This document shows positions 6,548 through 14,523 of a stretch of 20,873 bases of DNA, one piece after another; within the stretch, counting starts at the first letter, position 1, and every line of letters starts with the position of its first letter. The notes beneath the pieces were generated by a model. It saw only the letters and a list, made by a program, of their open reading frames with translations, did no database searches and was not told the DNA's origin. The stretch is from DATLYB01 sp964502525 (lineage in GTDB: Bacteria; Bacteroidota; Bacteroidia; Chitinophagales; CAIOSU01). The stretch is from assembly GCA_964502525.1 (NCBI GenBank), contig CAZCXH010000081.1:1-20873 (forward strand), in the 5' to 3' direction. The translations under genes were made by a program, and so were the position numbers.

Positions 6548-7384
6548 TCAAATAATATTCAAACTATGCCGCAGGTATGATCCTATCAGCAACGCGTATT
6601 TCCGTTGTGCAGAAATACCGATCCTTCTGGTCAGCATCTCTGCGGATGGGGTGTTGATGATTTTCTTAAAGAGCGAGTAATAGTAGATATAAGCTATATA
6701 AACACCGAACCTCGACTTTTTCGGCAACATGGAAATCCCTTCATAACCGATGGCAAAATCCTTTTCAATGTCGGACTCTATTTGCTTCTTGCAGTCTTCG
6801 CTGAATTCCTTCATGACGATGTTGGGGAAATACAGCCTTCCCAAATCGCAGTAATCCGATTTCATATCCCTCAAAAAGTTGATCTTCTGAAAAGCAGAAC
6901 CCAGTTTCCTTGCATATGGCTGGAGGGATTCGTACATCTGCCGGTCATTATCGCTGAAAACCTTCAGGCACATCAATCCCACCACTTCCGCGGAGCCAAG
7001 GATGTATTCTTCATAGCATTTTTGATCGTAAGACGTCCTTGTCAGATCCATTTCCATGCTCCTCAAAAAAGTGTCCACCAATTCGGTTTCTATATTGTAT
7101 CCATGCACCGTTTCCTGAAAACTGTTCAGAATGGGATTCAGGCTTATTTTCTCATCAAGAGCTAAAAGAGTATCCATTTTAAAACGCTCGAGCAACTCTT
7201 TCTTATCATAGTTATGAAACGAATCAACAATCTCATCGGCAAATCTTACAAATCCATATATGGCATGAATAGGCTTTATAAAATCTCTATGAAGGAAATT
7301 AATGGCAAGCGAGAAGGAAGAGCTGTAAGTATTAGTGACATGCTTACTGCACTTATGGGACATCTCATCAAATAGTAGCTTCAT
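6548..7384 (-). CDS. crtB: phytoene synthase
   Basis: 278 residues, a usual length. Squalene/phytoene synthase family. First Asp-rich motif D50-E-I-V-D54 in YGFVRFADEIVDS; GSAEVVGLMCLKVF at about 130-143; second Asp-rich motif R172-D173-x3-D177 in QKINFLRDMKSDYCDLGRLYFP. These Asp pairs bind Mg2+ and the diphosphates of two GGPP molecules, which are joined head to head into 15-cis-phytoene. It is the first gene of the four-gene crt operon and overlaps or abuts the exported unknown downstream. A promoter candidate lies about 22 bp upstream of the ATG. The phytoene desaturase crtI, which in many Bacteroidota lies next to crtB, is absent on both sides here. Confidence 0.95.
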   Translation of the reverse strand: MKLLFDEMSHKCSKHVTNTYSSSFSLAINFLHRDFIKPIHAIYGFVRFADEIVDSFHNYDKKELLERFKMDTLLALDEKISLNPILNSFQETVHGYNIETELVDTFLRSMEMDLTRTSYDQKCYEEYILGSAEVVGLMCLKVFSDNDRQMYESLQPYARKLGSAFQKINFLRDMKSDYCDLGRLYFPNIVMKEFSEDCKKQIESDIEKDFAIGYEGISMLPKKSRFGVYIAYIYYYSLFKKIINTPSAEMLTRRIGISAQRKYALLIGSYLRHSLNII

Positions 7385-7405
7385 ATCCGTTCTTTCAACC
7401 GTGCG

Positions 7406-7435
7406 CTAATATAGCAATATCTCAATTTTCTTCAA
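7406..7435 (-). promoter_or_regulatory. probable crt operon promoter
   Basis: On the minus strand: TTG (7435-7433), 19 nt, then TATATTAG (7413-7406), 7 of 8 to TAnnTTTG. The implied start leaves a leader of about 15 nt before crtB. Confidence 0.45.
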
Positions 7436-7513
7436 TTGCGATCCGGCATTTTCCACACAAGTTGCGAAACAGCCTGTCCAGAAATTATACAGGTCGGCAT
7501 TCCCGGACCAGAG

Positions 7514-7540
7514 CGGTTAACCGGCCGGTGAAAACGTTTT
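7514..7540. promoter_or_regulatory. cluster of three 10-bp palindromes upstream of crtB
   Basis: CGGTTAACCG (7514-7523), ACCGGCCGGT (7520-7529, overlapping the first) and AAAACGTTTT (7531-7540) are each perfect palindromes within 27 bp. They lie about 80 bp upstream of the crtB promoter candidate, so they could be operator sites for a dimeric regulator. No regulator gene is in the window. Confidence 0.3.
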
Positions 7541-7640
7541 TTTATCATTTTTACTCTGATGGACGCTCCGAAATGACAGTCTGACTAATATTAAAATATG
7601 ACGATCCGAAAGCATCGTCTTTAGAGGATGGCAGCCACCC

Positions 7641-7668
7641 AAAAAATCAGAGTGTGCATAACTCAGAT
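7641..7668 (-). terminator. weak intrinsic terminator after the DUF5686 gene
   Basis: On the minus strand a roughly 8-bp stem with one mismatch (CTGAGT with ACTCTG at its core, 7-nt loop) is followed by a run of T residues (A-run 7641-7646 on the plus strand). It lies about 35 bp past the stop. Confidence 0.4.
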
Positions 7669-7699
7669 ACAACTACTCTCCCTTTTGCCAACAGCGCAT

Positions 7700-10198
7700 T
7701 TAAAATCTGAAATAAAATGAAGGCTTGACAATGAACTTCAGGATATCCGGTTGTTCGCGGTAGTTGATGCGCCAGATAAAATCTACCCGGGCAATCTTAA
7801 GAATGTTTTCTATTCCAAAGCCGGCTTCAAAATAAGGTTCTTTCATTTGAGCAAGCCCGTCAGGAAAGAGGTATGTTGATTCCCTGTTTTCAGGCAGCAG
7901 CGCCCCATAATACATTTTGCCGAAAATAAATTCGCGCAGCTTGGCTTTTCTCACGCCCGGAATTTTGTTGAACAGCAATCCTTCAAAATGCTGTTCCAAT
8001 TGAACCGATACATACCGGTCGCTGGCAAATTCAAGATAATTCATCAGATTGAACGCATGATCGTCATTGAGCACTATCGGATTTCCCTCAGGGACGTGAA
8101 GCAGCGGATAGGGCAAATTTTTTCCGATGACCGTTCCCCCTTCAATGATCATGTTGAGGAAGCCCCATTTGTTGAGCCGGAGCTGATGTTCCAATTTCAG
8201 CCTGACGCTTTGGTAGGTGAAGCCGGATTTCAGCAAATCGTTTATGCTCATCAGGTACTCCAATGATATAACCGGATATTTGATAAAAAACAACCCCTTC
8301 TCAGGCTTGCCGAAAATGGCGGACAATTTTTTATCACCCCATGCAAACCGGATGTTCAGCCTGGCTCCTGACGTGATGAACTCCGGAACAATGGTCGTAT
8401 CTCCTTCCGTATTGATTGAGTAAAATTCGTAATCGCCAAAGGTCGAAGTTTTGCTGTGGAAAAATGTGGCGCGGCTGGAGAAACCAGTGAACCATTGCCG
8501 CTCATAAAATGCTTCCCAGGCATCCGTGAACGTCCTTTTTTCTTTTCCGCTGATACGAAAAATCGAATTAACGATATGATCAAGCGGAATGATATTGTCA
8601 GTTCTTCCCTGCTGCTCCGAATCACTTCTGTATCTTGCCCCTATCACATTCCGTTTGCCAACGTTTTTCAACCCAAAAAAGAAATTTAGTTCCTCATCAT
8701 GCTTGAACTTTTGATCCCGGGTTCCATACGCAACGTATCCTTTAAATCTCCAATGCTTGTAAAACAGGTCATTGGTTCTGAACCCGAATTTGATGCGCGA
8801 CCCTTCAACCTTATTATGACTGTAAAAAGTGAACATATTTCCTATATCAACCTTCCGCCATGGAAACCAGCCTGTGGCAATCATCTTGATGGCATTCACG
8901 CGCCAAACCCATCTCCGGTCGGTGTTCAGCCTGTCCGACATGCTTATCAGCGACTGTTCCTCAGCGGAAAGAGTGTCGCCCCTTGCCTTTTCCCAGAATT
9001 TTTCACTGCGCAGGTAGGCGCTGTCTGCGGGGACAATGCGGTCAACGCCACCATAAAAGTCATCAGGCATGGGCTTGTTAATCACGATATGCCGGTAAAC
9101 GGAAGTCTTTCTCCCAAAGAAGCCGGTCATCTCCTTTGAATTTTCTACCACCGTGAAGTCACCGATTATCTGGCTTTTGACGAGAAACCATTGCGCGTTG
9201 TCAATCAGGGAATAATTCTGCCGCACCCAGTAGTTGCGCACGAAATTGATGTTCGCCTCGATGCTGAAGGCAAGGTCAGCCTGAACGACAGCGTACGTAT
9301 TGGTGTCAATGAACATTTCGCCCGTAAATGCAATGTCGCTCTTGCCTTTGGGTTTGTAATTGATATGAAAGCACGGATAGTTGCTGACTGAATAAATGCT
9401 GTCGTCCAAATAGAAATTGTAGTTGCGTTTGTAGTGGTCGTTGACGGGGCTTGGAAAACTTTTGTCGAGAATCACAATGTAATTGTCGTAAAGATTTAGG
9501 CTGATGTACATATCATTAACAAACTGCATGATTTTCGGGGCTTCAAAAAACTTGACCGTCCTGCGCCCGATGATGAACTCCTTCCTTTCAGGCGGATTTT
9601 TCCTGTAATAATGCTCCTCGTTGGATTCAGTAAGGATAATGGGAAGGTACGTTATGCCTTCAGGCGTGGTATCCGTATTTTCCCAGATGTAATCAAAAGG
9701 TCTTACAAAGAAGTTTCGCTTTATCTTTTCGGTAAAATGGTTCAGATCGAACTGCACTTTGTGGTAAACCTCGTATTCGTACGCATCAGCATTTTCAGAG
9801 TTATTGATCGGCTTGTTCCTTATCACCCTTCTCAGGATTTCAAATGCGGGATTTTCACCCGGTAAAATAATCACTTCGCTGAGCGCGATATTATCCGGCA
9901 TCAGCAGAATTTCAATCTCCTCGGTAACATGATGCGTTACGGAAATGGTTTGAGTTCTATAACCGAGATGCGAAATCGAAAGAGAATCAAACCTCCGGTT
10001 GGTCTCAAGCACAAATTCTCCCAAGGAGTCGCTGTAAGTGCCTACCGTACTTCCCTTGAAAACCACATTTGCAAAAGGCAGCAGTTCCCCGCCCAGGGCA
10101 TCCTTTATCGTTCCGTAAACTTTTGTTTTTTGCGCGAATGCCGGCAGGCTGAGATCAACCAGGAACAGAAAAAGAATCAGCCTCTTCAGAACAATCAT
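7700..10198 (-). CDS. DUF5686 outer-membrane protein with CarboxypepD_reg-like domain
   Basis: 832 residues. Signal peptide about 1-22 (LILFLFLVDLSLPAFAQ). Residues 26-100 form a carboxypeptidase-regulatory-like beta-sandwich (KVYGTIKD...LPFANVVFKGSTVGTYSDSLGEFVLE...LSISHLGYRTQTI), the domain usual at the start of TonB-dependent and SusC-type proteins. The rest is the DUF5686 family typical of Bacteroidota, rich in alternating strands, with no TonB plug. The chain ends in KPSFYFRF, with the terminal Phe expected of an outer-membrane beta-barrel. Function of the family is not known to me; transport or surface assembly is a guess. Monocistronic between a divergent sulfotransferase and the crt operon; the divergent intergenic gap is short. 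Confidence 0.88.
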   Translation of the reverse strand: MIVLKRLILFLFLVDLSLPAFAQKTKVYGTIKDALGGELLPFANVVFKGSTVGTYSDSLGEFVLETNRRFDSLSISHLGYRTQTISVTHHVTEEIEILLMPDNIALSEVIILPGENPAFEILRRVIRNKPINNSENADAYEYEVYHKVQFDLNHFTEKIKRNFFVRPFDYIWENTDTTPEGITYLPIILTESNEEHYYRKNPPERKEFIIGRRTVKFFEAPKIMQFVNDMYISLNLYDNYIVILDKSFPSPVNDHYKRNYNFYLDDSIYSVSNYPCFHINYKPKGKSDIAFTGEMFIDTNTYAVVQADLAFSIEANINFVRNYWVRQNYSLIDNAQWFLVKSQIIGDFTVVENSKEMTGFFGRKTSVYRHIVINKPMPDDFYGGVDRIVPADSAYLRSEKFWEKARGDTLSAEEQSLISMSDRLNTDRRWVWRVNAIKMIATGWFPWRKVDIGNMFTFYSHNKVEGSRIKFGFRTNDLFYKHWRFKGYVAYGTRDQKFKHDEELNFFFGLKNVGKRNVIGARYRSDSEQQGRTDNIIPLDHIVNSIFRISGKEKRTFTDAWEAFYERQWFTGFSSRATFFHSKTSTFGDYEFYSINTEGDTTIVPEFITSGARLNIRFAWGDKKLSAIFGKPEKGLFFIKYPVISLEYLMSINDLLKSGFTYQSVRLKLEHQLRLNKWGFLNMIIEGGTVIGKNLPYPLLHVPEGNPIVLNDDHAFNLMNYLEFASDRYVSVQLEQHFEGLLFNKIPGVRKAKLREFIFGKMYYGALLPENRESTYLFPDGLAQMKEPYFEAGFGIENILKIARVDFIWRINYREQPDILKFIVKPSFYFRF

Positions 10199-10223
10199 AA
10201 TTTATAGTCGGGCTATCCCCCGG

Positions 10224-10253
10224 TTGAAATAGCAGGCATTATGAATAACTTTG
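10224..10253 (+). promoter_or_regulatory. near-ideal promoter inside the apparent 5' end of the sulfotransferase ORF
   Basis: TTG at 10224-10226, exactly 19 nt, then TAACTTTG at 10246-10253, a perfect TAnnTTTG. The -7 box overlaps codons that follow the upstream ATG at 10241. Transcription would start near 10260, so that ATG would not be in the message, and translation should start at the ATG at 10298. Confidence 0.65.
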
Positions 10254-10297
10254 CCCAAGTTAAAATTTATCCGCCAAGTAAGCCTTGCAAATCCTTG

Positions 10298-11419
10298 ATG
10301 AAATTAGAATTCGGTACTAAGGTTTACTTTAATTTATTCTCACATGCGGCTTTTGGATCAAACCTTTATTCCTGGATAAAATTTCTTTGGAGGCACAGGG
10401 GCGAGATTGAGATTTTCTTTGTCCCTAAAATAGCTTGCATCACTCTTATTGCGCTGGCAAGCACACCGTTTATTCTTTTCGAGGCGCTGGCTTATGGCAG
10501 GAAAATCAGATCGCAGCGGTTGCATCCCCCCTTGTTTATCTTAGGTCATGCGCGAAGCGGCACTACTTACCTGCACTATATCCTGAGCAAAGACATAAGG
10601 TTCGCATTCAGCGCCACTCACGAGTGCTTCATGCCCTGGATTTTTCTGACTTTCGGAAAATTTACGGAAAGAATAATGGCAGGAGCACTGCCTGAAAAAC
10701 GTCCGATGGATAACCTCAGGCTGGGAGCTAATCTTCCCAAAGAGGAGGAATTTGCGATGGGATGCATGGGCGAAGAGTCAATGGTAACGGCTTACATTTT
10801 TCCCAGGACGATGTATGAATATTTCAGGAAGTATGCGCTTTTCAAAGGCGTCCATAAAAAGACCGTTGAAAATTGGCAAAGGCATCTTGTTTATTTCATG
10901 AAAAAACTAAGCCTCAAGTATGGCGGCCGCCAGTTGCTGCTGAAAAGCCCGTCCAACACCGGAAGAGTTAAGGAACTTCTCGAAATATTCCCGGATGCGA
11001 AATTCATCCACATCTATCGCAACCCCTATGCGGTTTATCCATCAAACGAAAGACTATATGAAAAAATATTGCCAAGCATTTCTTTACAGAGAGTCCGCCC
11101 CGAAACGGTTCAGGATTTTATACTCAAGTCATACCGTGACACTTACGAAAAATATTTTAACGACCGGAAAATGATTCCCAAGGGAAATCTGGCAGAGTTT
11201 TCATACGAAGAATTCATTGGCAGCGAGTTAAAGGTGCTGGAGTGGGTTTATAAGGATATTTCTCTTGGTGATTTTGAAACCGTCAGGTCTGCATTTGAAG
11301 CAGAAATGGGTGAGTATAAAAACTTCCAAACTAACAAATATGTTTTGGGGGAGACTCTTAAGGAAAAAATATATGCGGAGTGGAAGTTTGCGTTCGATGA
11401 GTTGGGGTATTCGAAATAA
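10298..11419 (+). CDS. sulfotransferase family protein
   Basis: 373 residues from ATG at 10298. Residues 83-93 GHARSGTTYLH form the 5'-phosphosulfate-binding loop of PAPS-dependent sulfotransferases. The 3'-phosphate region is in LLLKSPSNTGRVKELLEIFPDAKFIHIYRNPYAVYPSN (R, S pattern). It fits the Sulfotransfer_3-type group; the acceptor cannot be read from sequence. A hydrophobic stretch at about residues 42-66 (FFVPKIACITLIALASTPFILFEAL) suggests membrane association. The open frame also reaches an ATG at 10241, but a perfect promoter overlaps that extension, so I prefer 10298. Convergent with the GMC oxidoreductase gene and divergent from DUF5686. Confidence 0.82.
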   Translation: MKLEFGTKVYFNLFSHAAFGSNLYSWIKFLWRHRGEIEIFFVPKIACITLIALASTPFILFEALAYGRKIRSQRLHPPLFILGHARSGTTYLHYILSKDIRFAFSATHECFMPWIFLTFGKFTERIMAGALPEKRPMDNLRLGANLPKEEEFAMGCMGEESMVTAYIFPRTMYEYFRKYALFKGVHKKTVENWQRHLVYFMKKLSLKYGGRQLLLKSPSNTGRVKELLEIFPDAKFIHIYRNPYAVYPSNERLYEKILPSISLQRVRPETVQDFILKSYRDTYEKYFNDRKMIPKGNLAEFSYEEFIGSELKVLEWVYKDISLGDFETVRSAFEAEMGEYKNFQTNKYVLGETLKEKIYAEWKFAFDELGYSK

Positions 11420-11537
11420 TACTGTTTCGAATTTAAGCTGCCTCATTTCGCAAAATGAAATCGGAACCTGCCGGTCCACCGGGTGATTTCCCCTGGAGAA
11501 CTGTTTAAAATTAAAATTAGAAACAGGAACGTAGATG

Positions 11538-11593
11538 ACGCTGATAAATATGGTTTATCAATAACTTAACTAAAAATCTGCGATTATCAGCGT
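11538..11593. repeat. inverted repeat with two exclusive pairings between convergent genes
   Basis: ACGCTGATAA (11538-11547) pairs perfectly with TTATCAGCGT (11584-11593). The left arm can instead form a local hairpin, TGATAAA (11542-11548) with TTTATCA (11554-11560). It lies in the 235-bp gap between the sulfotransferase and GMC stops, so it probably works in two-way termination or mRNA end protection. No strong T-tract follows. Confidence 0.5.
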
Positions 11594-11654
11594 GCCATTT
11601 CTTATTGGATTACGATATTTTATTAATTTAAACAGATTTGAATGAAGTGTTCAA

Positions 11655-13148
11655 TCACAACTCCACTTTCACGCTCCCGGCAACACGGTCCGCCAGCGCC
11701 ATAATCGTGAGATACGGATTCACATGCGAGCTTTTCGGAAAAAGGCTTCCATCGGCAACATAGAGCCAGTCGTGTCCATGCACCTGCCCCCACGCATTGG
11801 TAACGGATGTTTGCGTATCGCTTCCCATGCGGCAGCCGCCCTGCAGATGCGCTGACGCGACAGGCGTTTTATTCGGCACGAAATATTTTGCGGAAATAAA
11901 TTCTTCGAACGAACTGTCGCTTACATCTGATTTTTTGAAGAGCGGTTTTTTCGCTGACGGAACAATCGCCTCATCGCAGCCCGCTGCAAAAAAGATTTTC
12001 GCGCTTTGCGCCTGCGCATGGCAGAGCGATTCAATGTTTTTCTGCGTGAGTTTGTAATGCAACTGCGGCTCTCCGTTTTTATCCAGCCTGATTTGATTTT
12101 CGGGAAGCGCGTCATCGTGCGCGAGAATGAGAATGTCGAGCATGTTGCCGTAACGCTTCATTGCATATTTCAAATCAGCGCCCCACAATCCCGTATGTTT
12201 TGTTTGAATAAACGGATAGTAGAACGCTGTCTCCAGATAGTAATGCTCCGTTTCTGAAAACGCCTGCGTGAAATACATTTTCGGAAAACCCTTATAGTTT
12301 TTGATTTTTTCCGGATAGATGCCGCACACTACCAGCGCGGGATGCAGCGTAACGTATTTTCCGATTGCAGGCAGTTCTTTCTGAAAACCGGAACGCAGCA
12401 AAATTGCGGGTGTTCCCGCAGTGCCGCCAGCAAGCACAATTTTCTTTGCACTGAGCTCATAATTGCCCGGAGACAATTTTCCCGGCAATGAACCTTTTGG
12501 CGTGGAGTTAATTTTAGCAAACACTTTTCCTTTCGCAATTCTGTCAACCGCACAGTTCGGAATAATTTCTATTCCTCCCTTCTGCGCCTGCGGCAGTTGC
12601 ACTTCAATCGTTCCCTGCTTGTGCCCCTTTGCGCAGCCGAGGTTGCAAAAACCCATCTGCTCACAGTCTTTGATATTGATGAGCAGTTTCTCAACGGGCA
12701 ACCCCAATTTTTCACAGCCTTCACGGAACAGGCGGTTGTTGTCGTTTTCAAAAGTTGCCTCATCAGGTTCAATGGCGTTCACTTCTTTCAGCAGCCTGTC
12801 AAATCGCGGGTTCAAATCCTGCGGAGTGATGCCGTCAACGCTCCAATCTTCGCACACATCATCGGGCAGGCAAAACGTAACGCCTGTGTACATGAGCGTG
12901 CTGCCGCCAACGGCTTTGCCTGTGCTCACCGTGATAGAACCATCGGCTGTGGGCCACGCGCCACGGTCTTTAAAGATGTCGAGCATCTCGATTTCGCGCT
13001 GCGTGAAAAAACTTTTGTCGTAATACGCTCCGGCTTCAAGAATTGCAATGCGCGCGCCTGCCTGCGCAAGCGGAATTAACCGCGATGCAACCGTGCCTCC
13101 GCCTGCGCCTGAGCCGATGATGAGGATATCGTAATTAAGCTGGTTCAT
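11655..13148 (-). CDS. GMC family FAD-dependent oxidoreductase
   Basis: 497 residues. Residues 6-25 DILIIGSGAGGGTVASRL form the FAD-binding Rossmann motif; ILEAG at 36-40 is its acidic end. GKAVGGSTLMYTGV (77-90) is the GMC flavin-attachment region. A cysteine cluster C162-x5-C168-x3-C172 matches that of the long-chain fatty alcohol oxidase/cholesterol-oxidase-like branch. The C-terminus has HLQGGCRMGSD and YVADGSLFP...HVNPYLTIMALADRVA, the GMC signature end. The family oxidises alcohols at C-OH; the substrate is not predictable. No signal peptide. A gluconate-2-dehydrogenase-subunit-3-like protein, a usual partner of GMC dehydrogenases, is encoded on the same strand at 14524-14988 with an opposite-strand gene between. 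Confidence 0.9.
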   Translation of the reverse strand: MNQLNYDILIIGSGAGGGTVASRLIPLAQAGARIAILEAGAYYDKSFFTQREIEMLDIFKDRGAWPTADGSITVSTGKAVGGSTLMYTGVTFCLPDDVCEDWSVDGITPQDLNPRFDRLLKEVNAIEPDEATFENDNNRLFREGCEKLGLPVEKLLINIKDCEQMGFCNLGCAKGHKQGTIEVQLPQAQKGGIEIIPNCAVDRIAKGKVFAKINSTPKGSLPGKLSPGNYELSAKKIVLAGGTAGTPAILLRSGFQKELPAIGKYVTLHPALVVCGIYPEKIKNYKGFPKMYFTQAFSETEHYYLETAFYYPFIQTKHTGLWGADLKYAMKRYGNMLDILILAHDDALPENQIRLDKNGEPQLHYKLTQKNIESLCHAQAQSAKIFFAAGCDEAIVPSAKKPLFKKSDVSDSSFEEFISAKYFVPNKTPVASAHLQGGCRMGSDTQTSVTNAWGQVHGHDWLYVADGSLFPKSSHVNPYLTIMALADRVAGSVKVEL

Positions 13149-13228
13149 CTGCCGTTTGGCCGAAAGTTGATATTTTTTGCCAACTCACCCAAATATTTGC
13201 TTGCAAACTCAAAAGGGTTGACTTACGC

Positions 13229-13236
13229 TAATTTTG
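13229..13236 (+). promoter_or_regulatory. -7 box of the SGNH gene
   Basis: TAATTTTG is a perfect TAnnTTTG. No TTG lies at the ideal 19-nt distance (the nearest is 25 nt upstream, TTGC at 13201). It overlaps the TTG at which the longest open frame could start, so translation should start at the ATG at 13270. Confidence 0.45.
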
Positions 13237-13269
13237 GGTTCCGGCACGGAAGCTTGCAAAATATTGAAA

Positions 13270-14430
13270 ATGAAAGAATACTTCAGAAACATTATACTGA
13301 TCTCCTTGCCCGCAACGATCATGATGTTTTTGGTTACAGAGGTCTTTATTCGATTATATAAAGATCATATTGATTTGTACGCTCTCACGGGAAGAGGATG
13401 GATTGTCAACCCTATGTCGGAATGGGCTGTTAATGATCCGTTTGCCGTTTACCGTCCCAAACCTGCAAGAATATATTCAGAAGGCAAATCCGTCAACACG
13501 CATGGCTTCATATCAACACCGGAGATACAATTAACAAAGCCTGAAAACACGGTGAGGATTGTCTTCCTTGGTGAATCGTCAACGGCTGGCGTTGGACCGC
13601 ATCTGAAGGATGAAGATACCTGGCCCAGGAGGGCATGTGAAAATCTCCGTGAAAAAACATCGGCTAAAATTGACTTTATCAACGCAGCGGCTCCCGGTTA
13701 CACCACCTTTGAATCATTTGGAAGACTTTGGAGCAGGCTGAGGTTTTACAAACCTGATATTATTGTTGTTTGCCATGCGTGGAATGACATTTATTACTTC
13801 ACGGATGAAATGGTTGAAGATCCGACAATATGGAGGTCTGACAGCACCGGGTTTTGGAGGATTGATGGCATGATTCCCAATTACATCACCCGAATCAAAC
13901 CTCATTGGATTGACCCCTTCATCAAATGGTCTCAATTTCTTTCAAGAGTGAGAGTCAAGCTTTTTTACAGCTATTCCATCGGAGAAGCTGGCGAAATGGC
14001 CAGCGCAGAAAGGACCAGGAAAGGCGCTCCCCCAACCATTAAATACAACGAAAGAGGAGCAGACATTTTTGAAAACAATCTGATGCTGATAAAGATGGCG
14101 GCTGATCTCATGGGGGCGGAATTGTTTGTTGTGAAACAAGCCACGCTAATAACGCCATTTACTTCACCGGCTGATCGCTTAAGGTGTCAATATCATTTTC
14201 ACGGAATTGACCACGATGCGCACCTGAAAGCATTCAGCGGCATCTACCGCATCATTGATAAGGAAATAAGCAGATCCCATGTCATTGACGCCACTCCGCT
14301 CTCTGGAGTTTCAGCATATTTCGCTGACCACATTCATACAACCGCGCTGGGCGCTGAAAAAATTGCCGATGTGGTTTCTAAACATTTGCTTGAAACATAT
14401 TTTAAAGCCGACACGTCCGGTCAGCGATAG
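13270..14430 (+). CDS. membrane-anchored SGNH/GDSL-type hydrolase
   Basis: 386 residues from ATG at 13270. A single N-terminal membrane segment at about 8-28 (ILISLPATIMMFLVTEVFI) anchors the domain outside the inner membrane. SGNH blocks: block I IVFLGESSTAGVG with nucleophile Ser near residue 103; the Asn block as VVCHAWNDIYYF near 170; block V DHIHTTALGAEKIADVV near 360 with the Asp-His pair. Such proteins are esterases, lipases or O-acetyl/sugar deacetylases; the substrate is open. The longest frame begins at a TTG at 13234, but this overlaps a perfect -7 box. The stop codon sits in the loop of a strong hairpin (14412-14444). The gene interrupts the GMC/subunit-3 gene pair. Confidence 0.82.
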   Translation: MKEYFRNIILISLPATIMMFLVTEVFIRLYKDHIDLYALTGRGWIVNPMSEWAVNDPFAVYRPKPARIYSEGKSVNTHGFISTPEIQLTKPENTVRIVFLGESSTAGVGPHLKDEDTWPRRACENLREKTSAKIDFINAAAPGYTTFESFGRLWSRLRFYKPDIIVVCHAWNDIYYFTDEMVEDPTIWRSDSTGFWRIDGMIPNYITRIKPHWIDPFIKWSQFLSRVRVKLFYSYSIGEAGEMASAERTRKGAPPTIKYNERGADIFENNLMLIKMAADLMGAELFVVKQATLITPFTSPADRLRCQYHFHGIDHDAHLKAFSGIYRIIDKEISRSHVIDATPLSGVSAYFADHIHTTALGAEKIADVVSKHLLETYFKADTSGQR

Positions 14431-14444
14431 CGCTGACTGGCGTG
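14412..14444. repeat. hairpin carrying the SGNH stop codon in its loop
   Basis: CCGGTCAGCG (14417-14426) pairs with CGCTGACTGG (14431-14440, one G-U) around loop ATAG, whose TAG is the stop of the SGNH gene. Outside, CACG pairs with CGTG beyond a bulged T. No T-tract follows. Confidence 0.55.
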
Positions 14445-14462
14445 AATCCCCGGTCTATATGA

Positions 14463-14495
14463 AAAAATAACATTGCCTGCAGCAGGCAAGATTTT
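14463..14495. terminator. bidirectional intrinsic terminator
   Basis: TTGCCTG (14473-14479) pairs with CAGGCAA (14483-14489) around CAG. GATTTTC follows on the plus strand and TGTTATTTTTTC on the minus strand, between two converging genes that end at 14430 and 14524. Confidence 0.6.
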
Positions 14496-14523
14496 CACAA
14501 AGCGTATCCGTCAATATTATTCC

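Larger units (their letters stand above)
7385..7699. other. 315-bp intergenic region between DUF5686 gene and crtB
   Basis: Both flanking genes read on the minus strand. The region holds, in the direction of transcription, a terminator candidate for the DUF5686 gene (7641-7668), a small GACGAT/ATCGTC hairpin at about 7600-7620, a cluster of palindromes (7514-7540) and the crtB promoter candidate. I see no gene in it. Confidence 0.7.

Noticed and set aside
12463..13023. 186-residue plus-strand open frame
   Set aside because: It is antisense to the GMC oxidoreductase, which carries the FAD motif and GMC signature.
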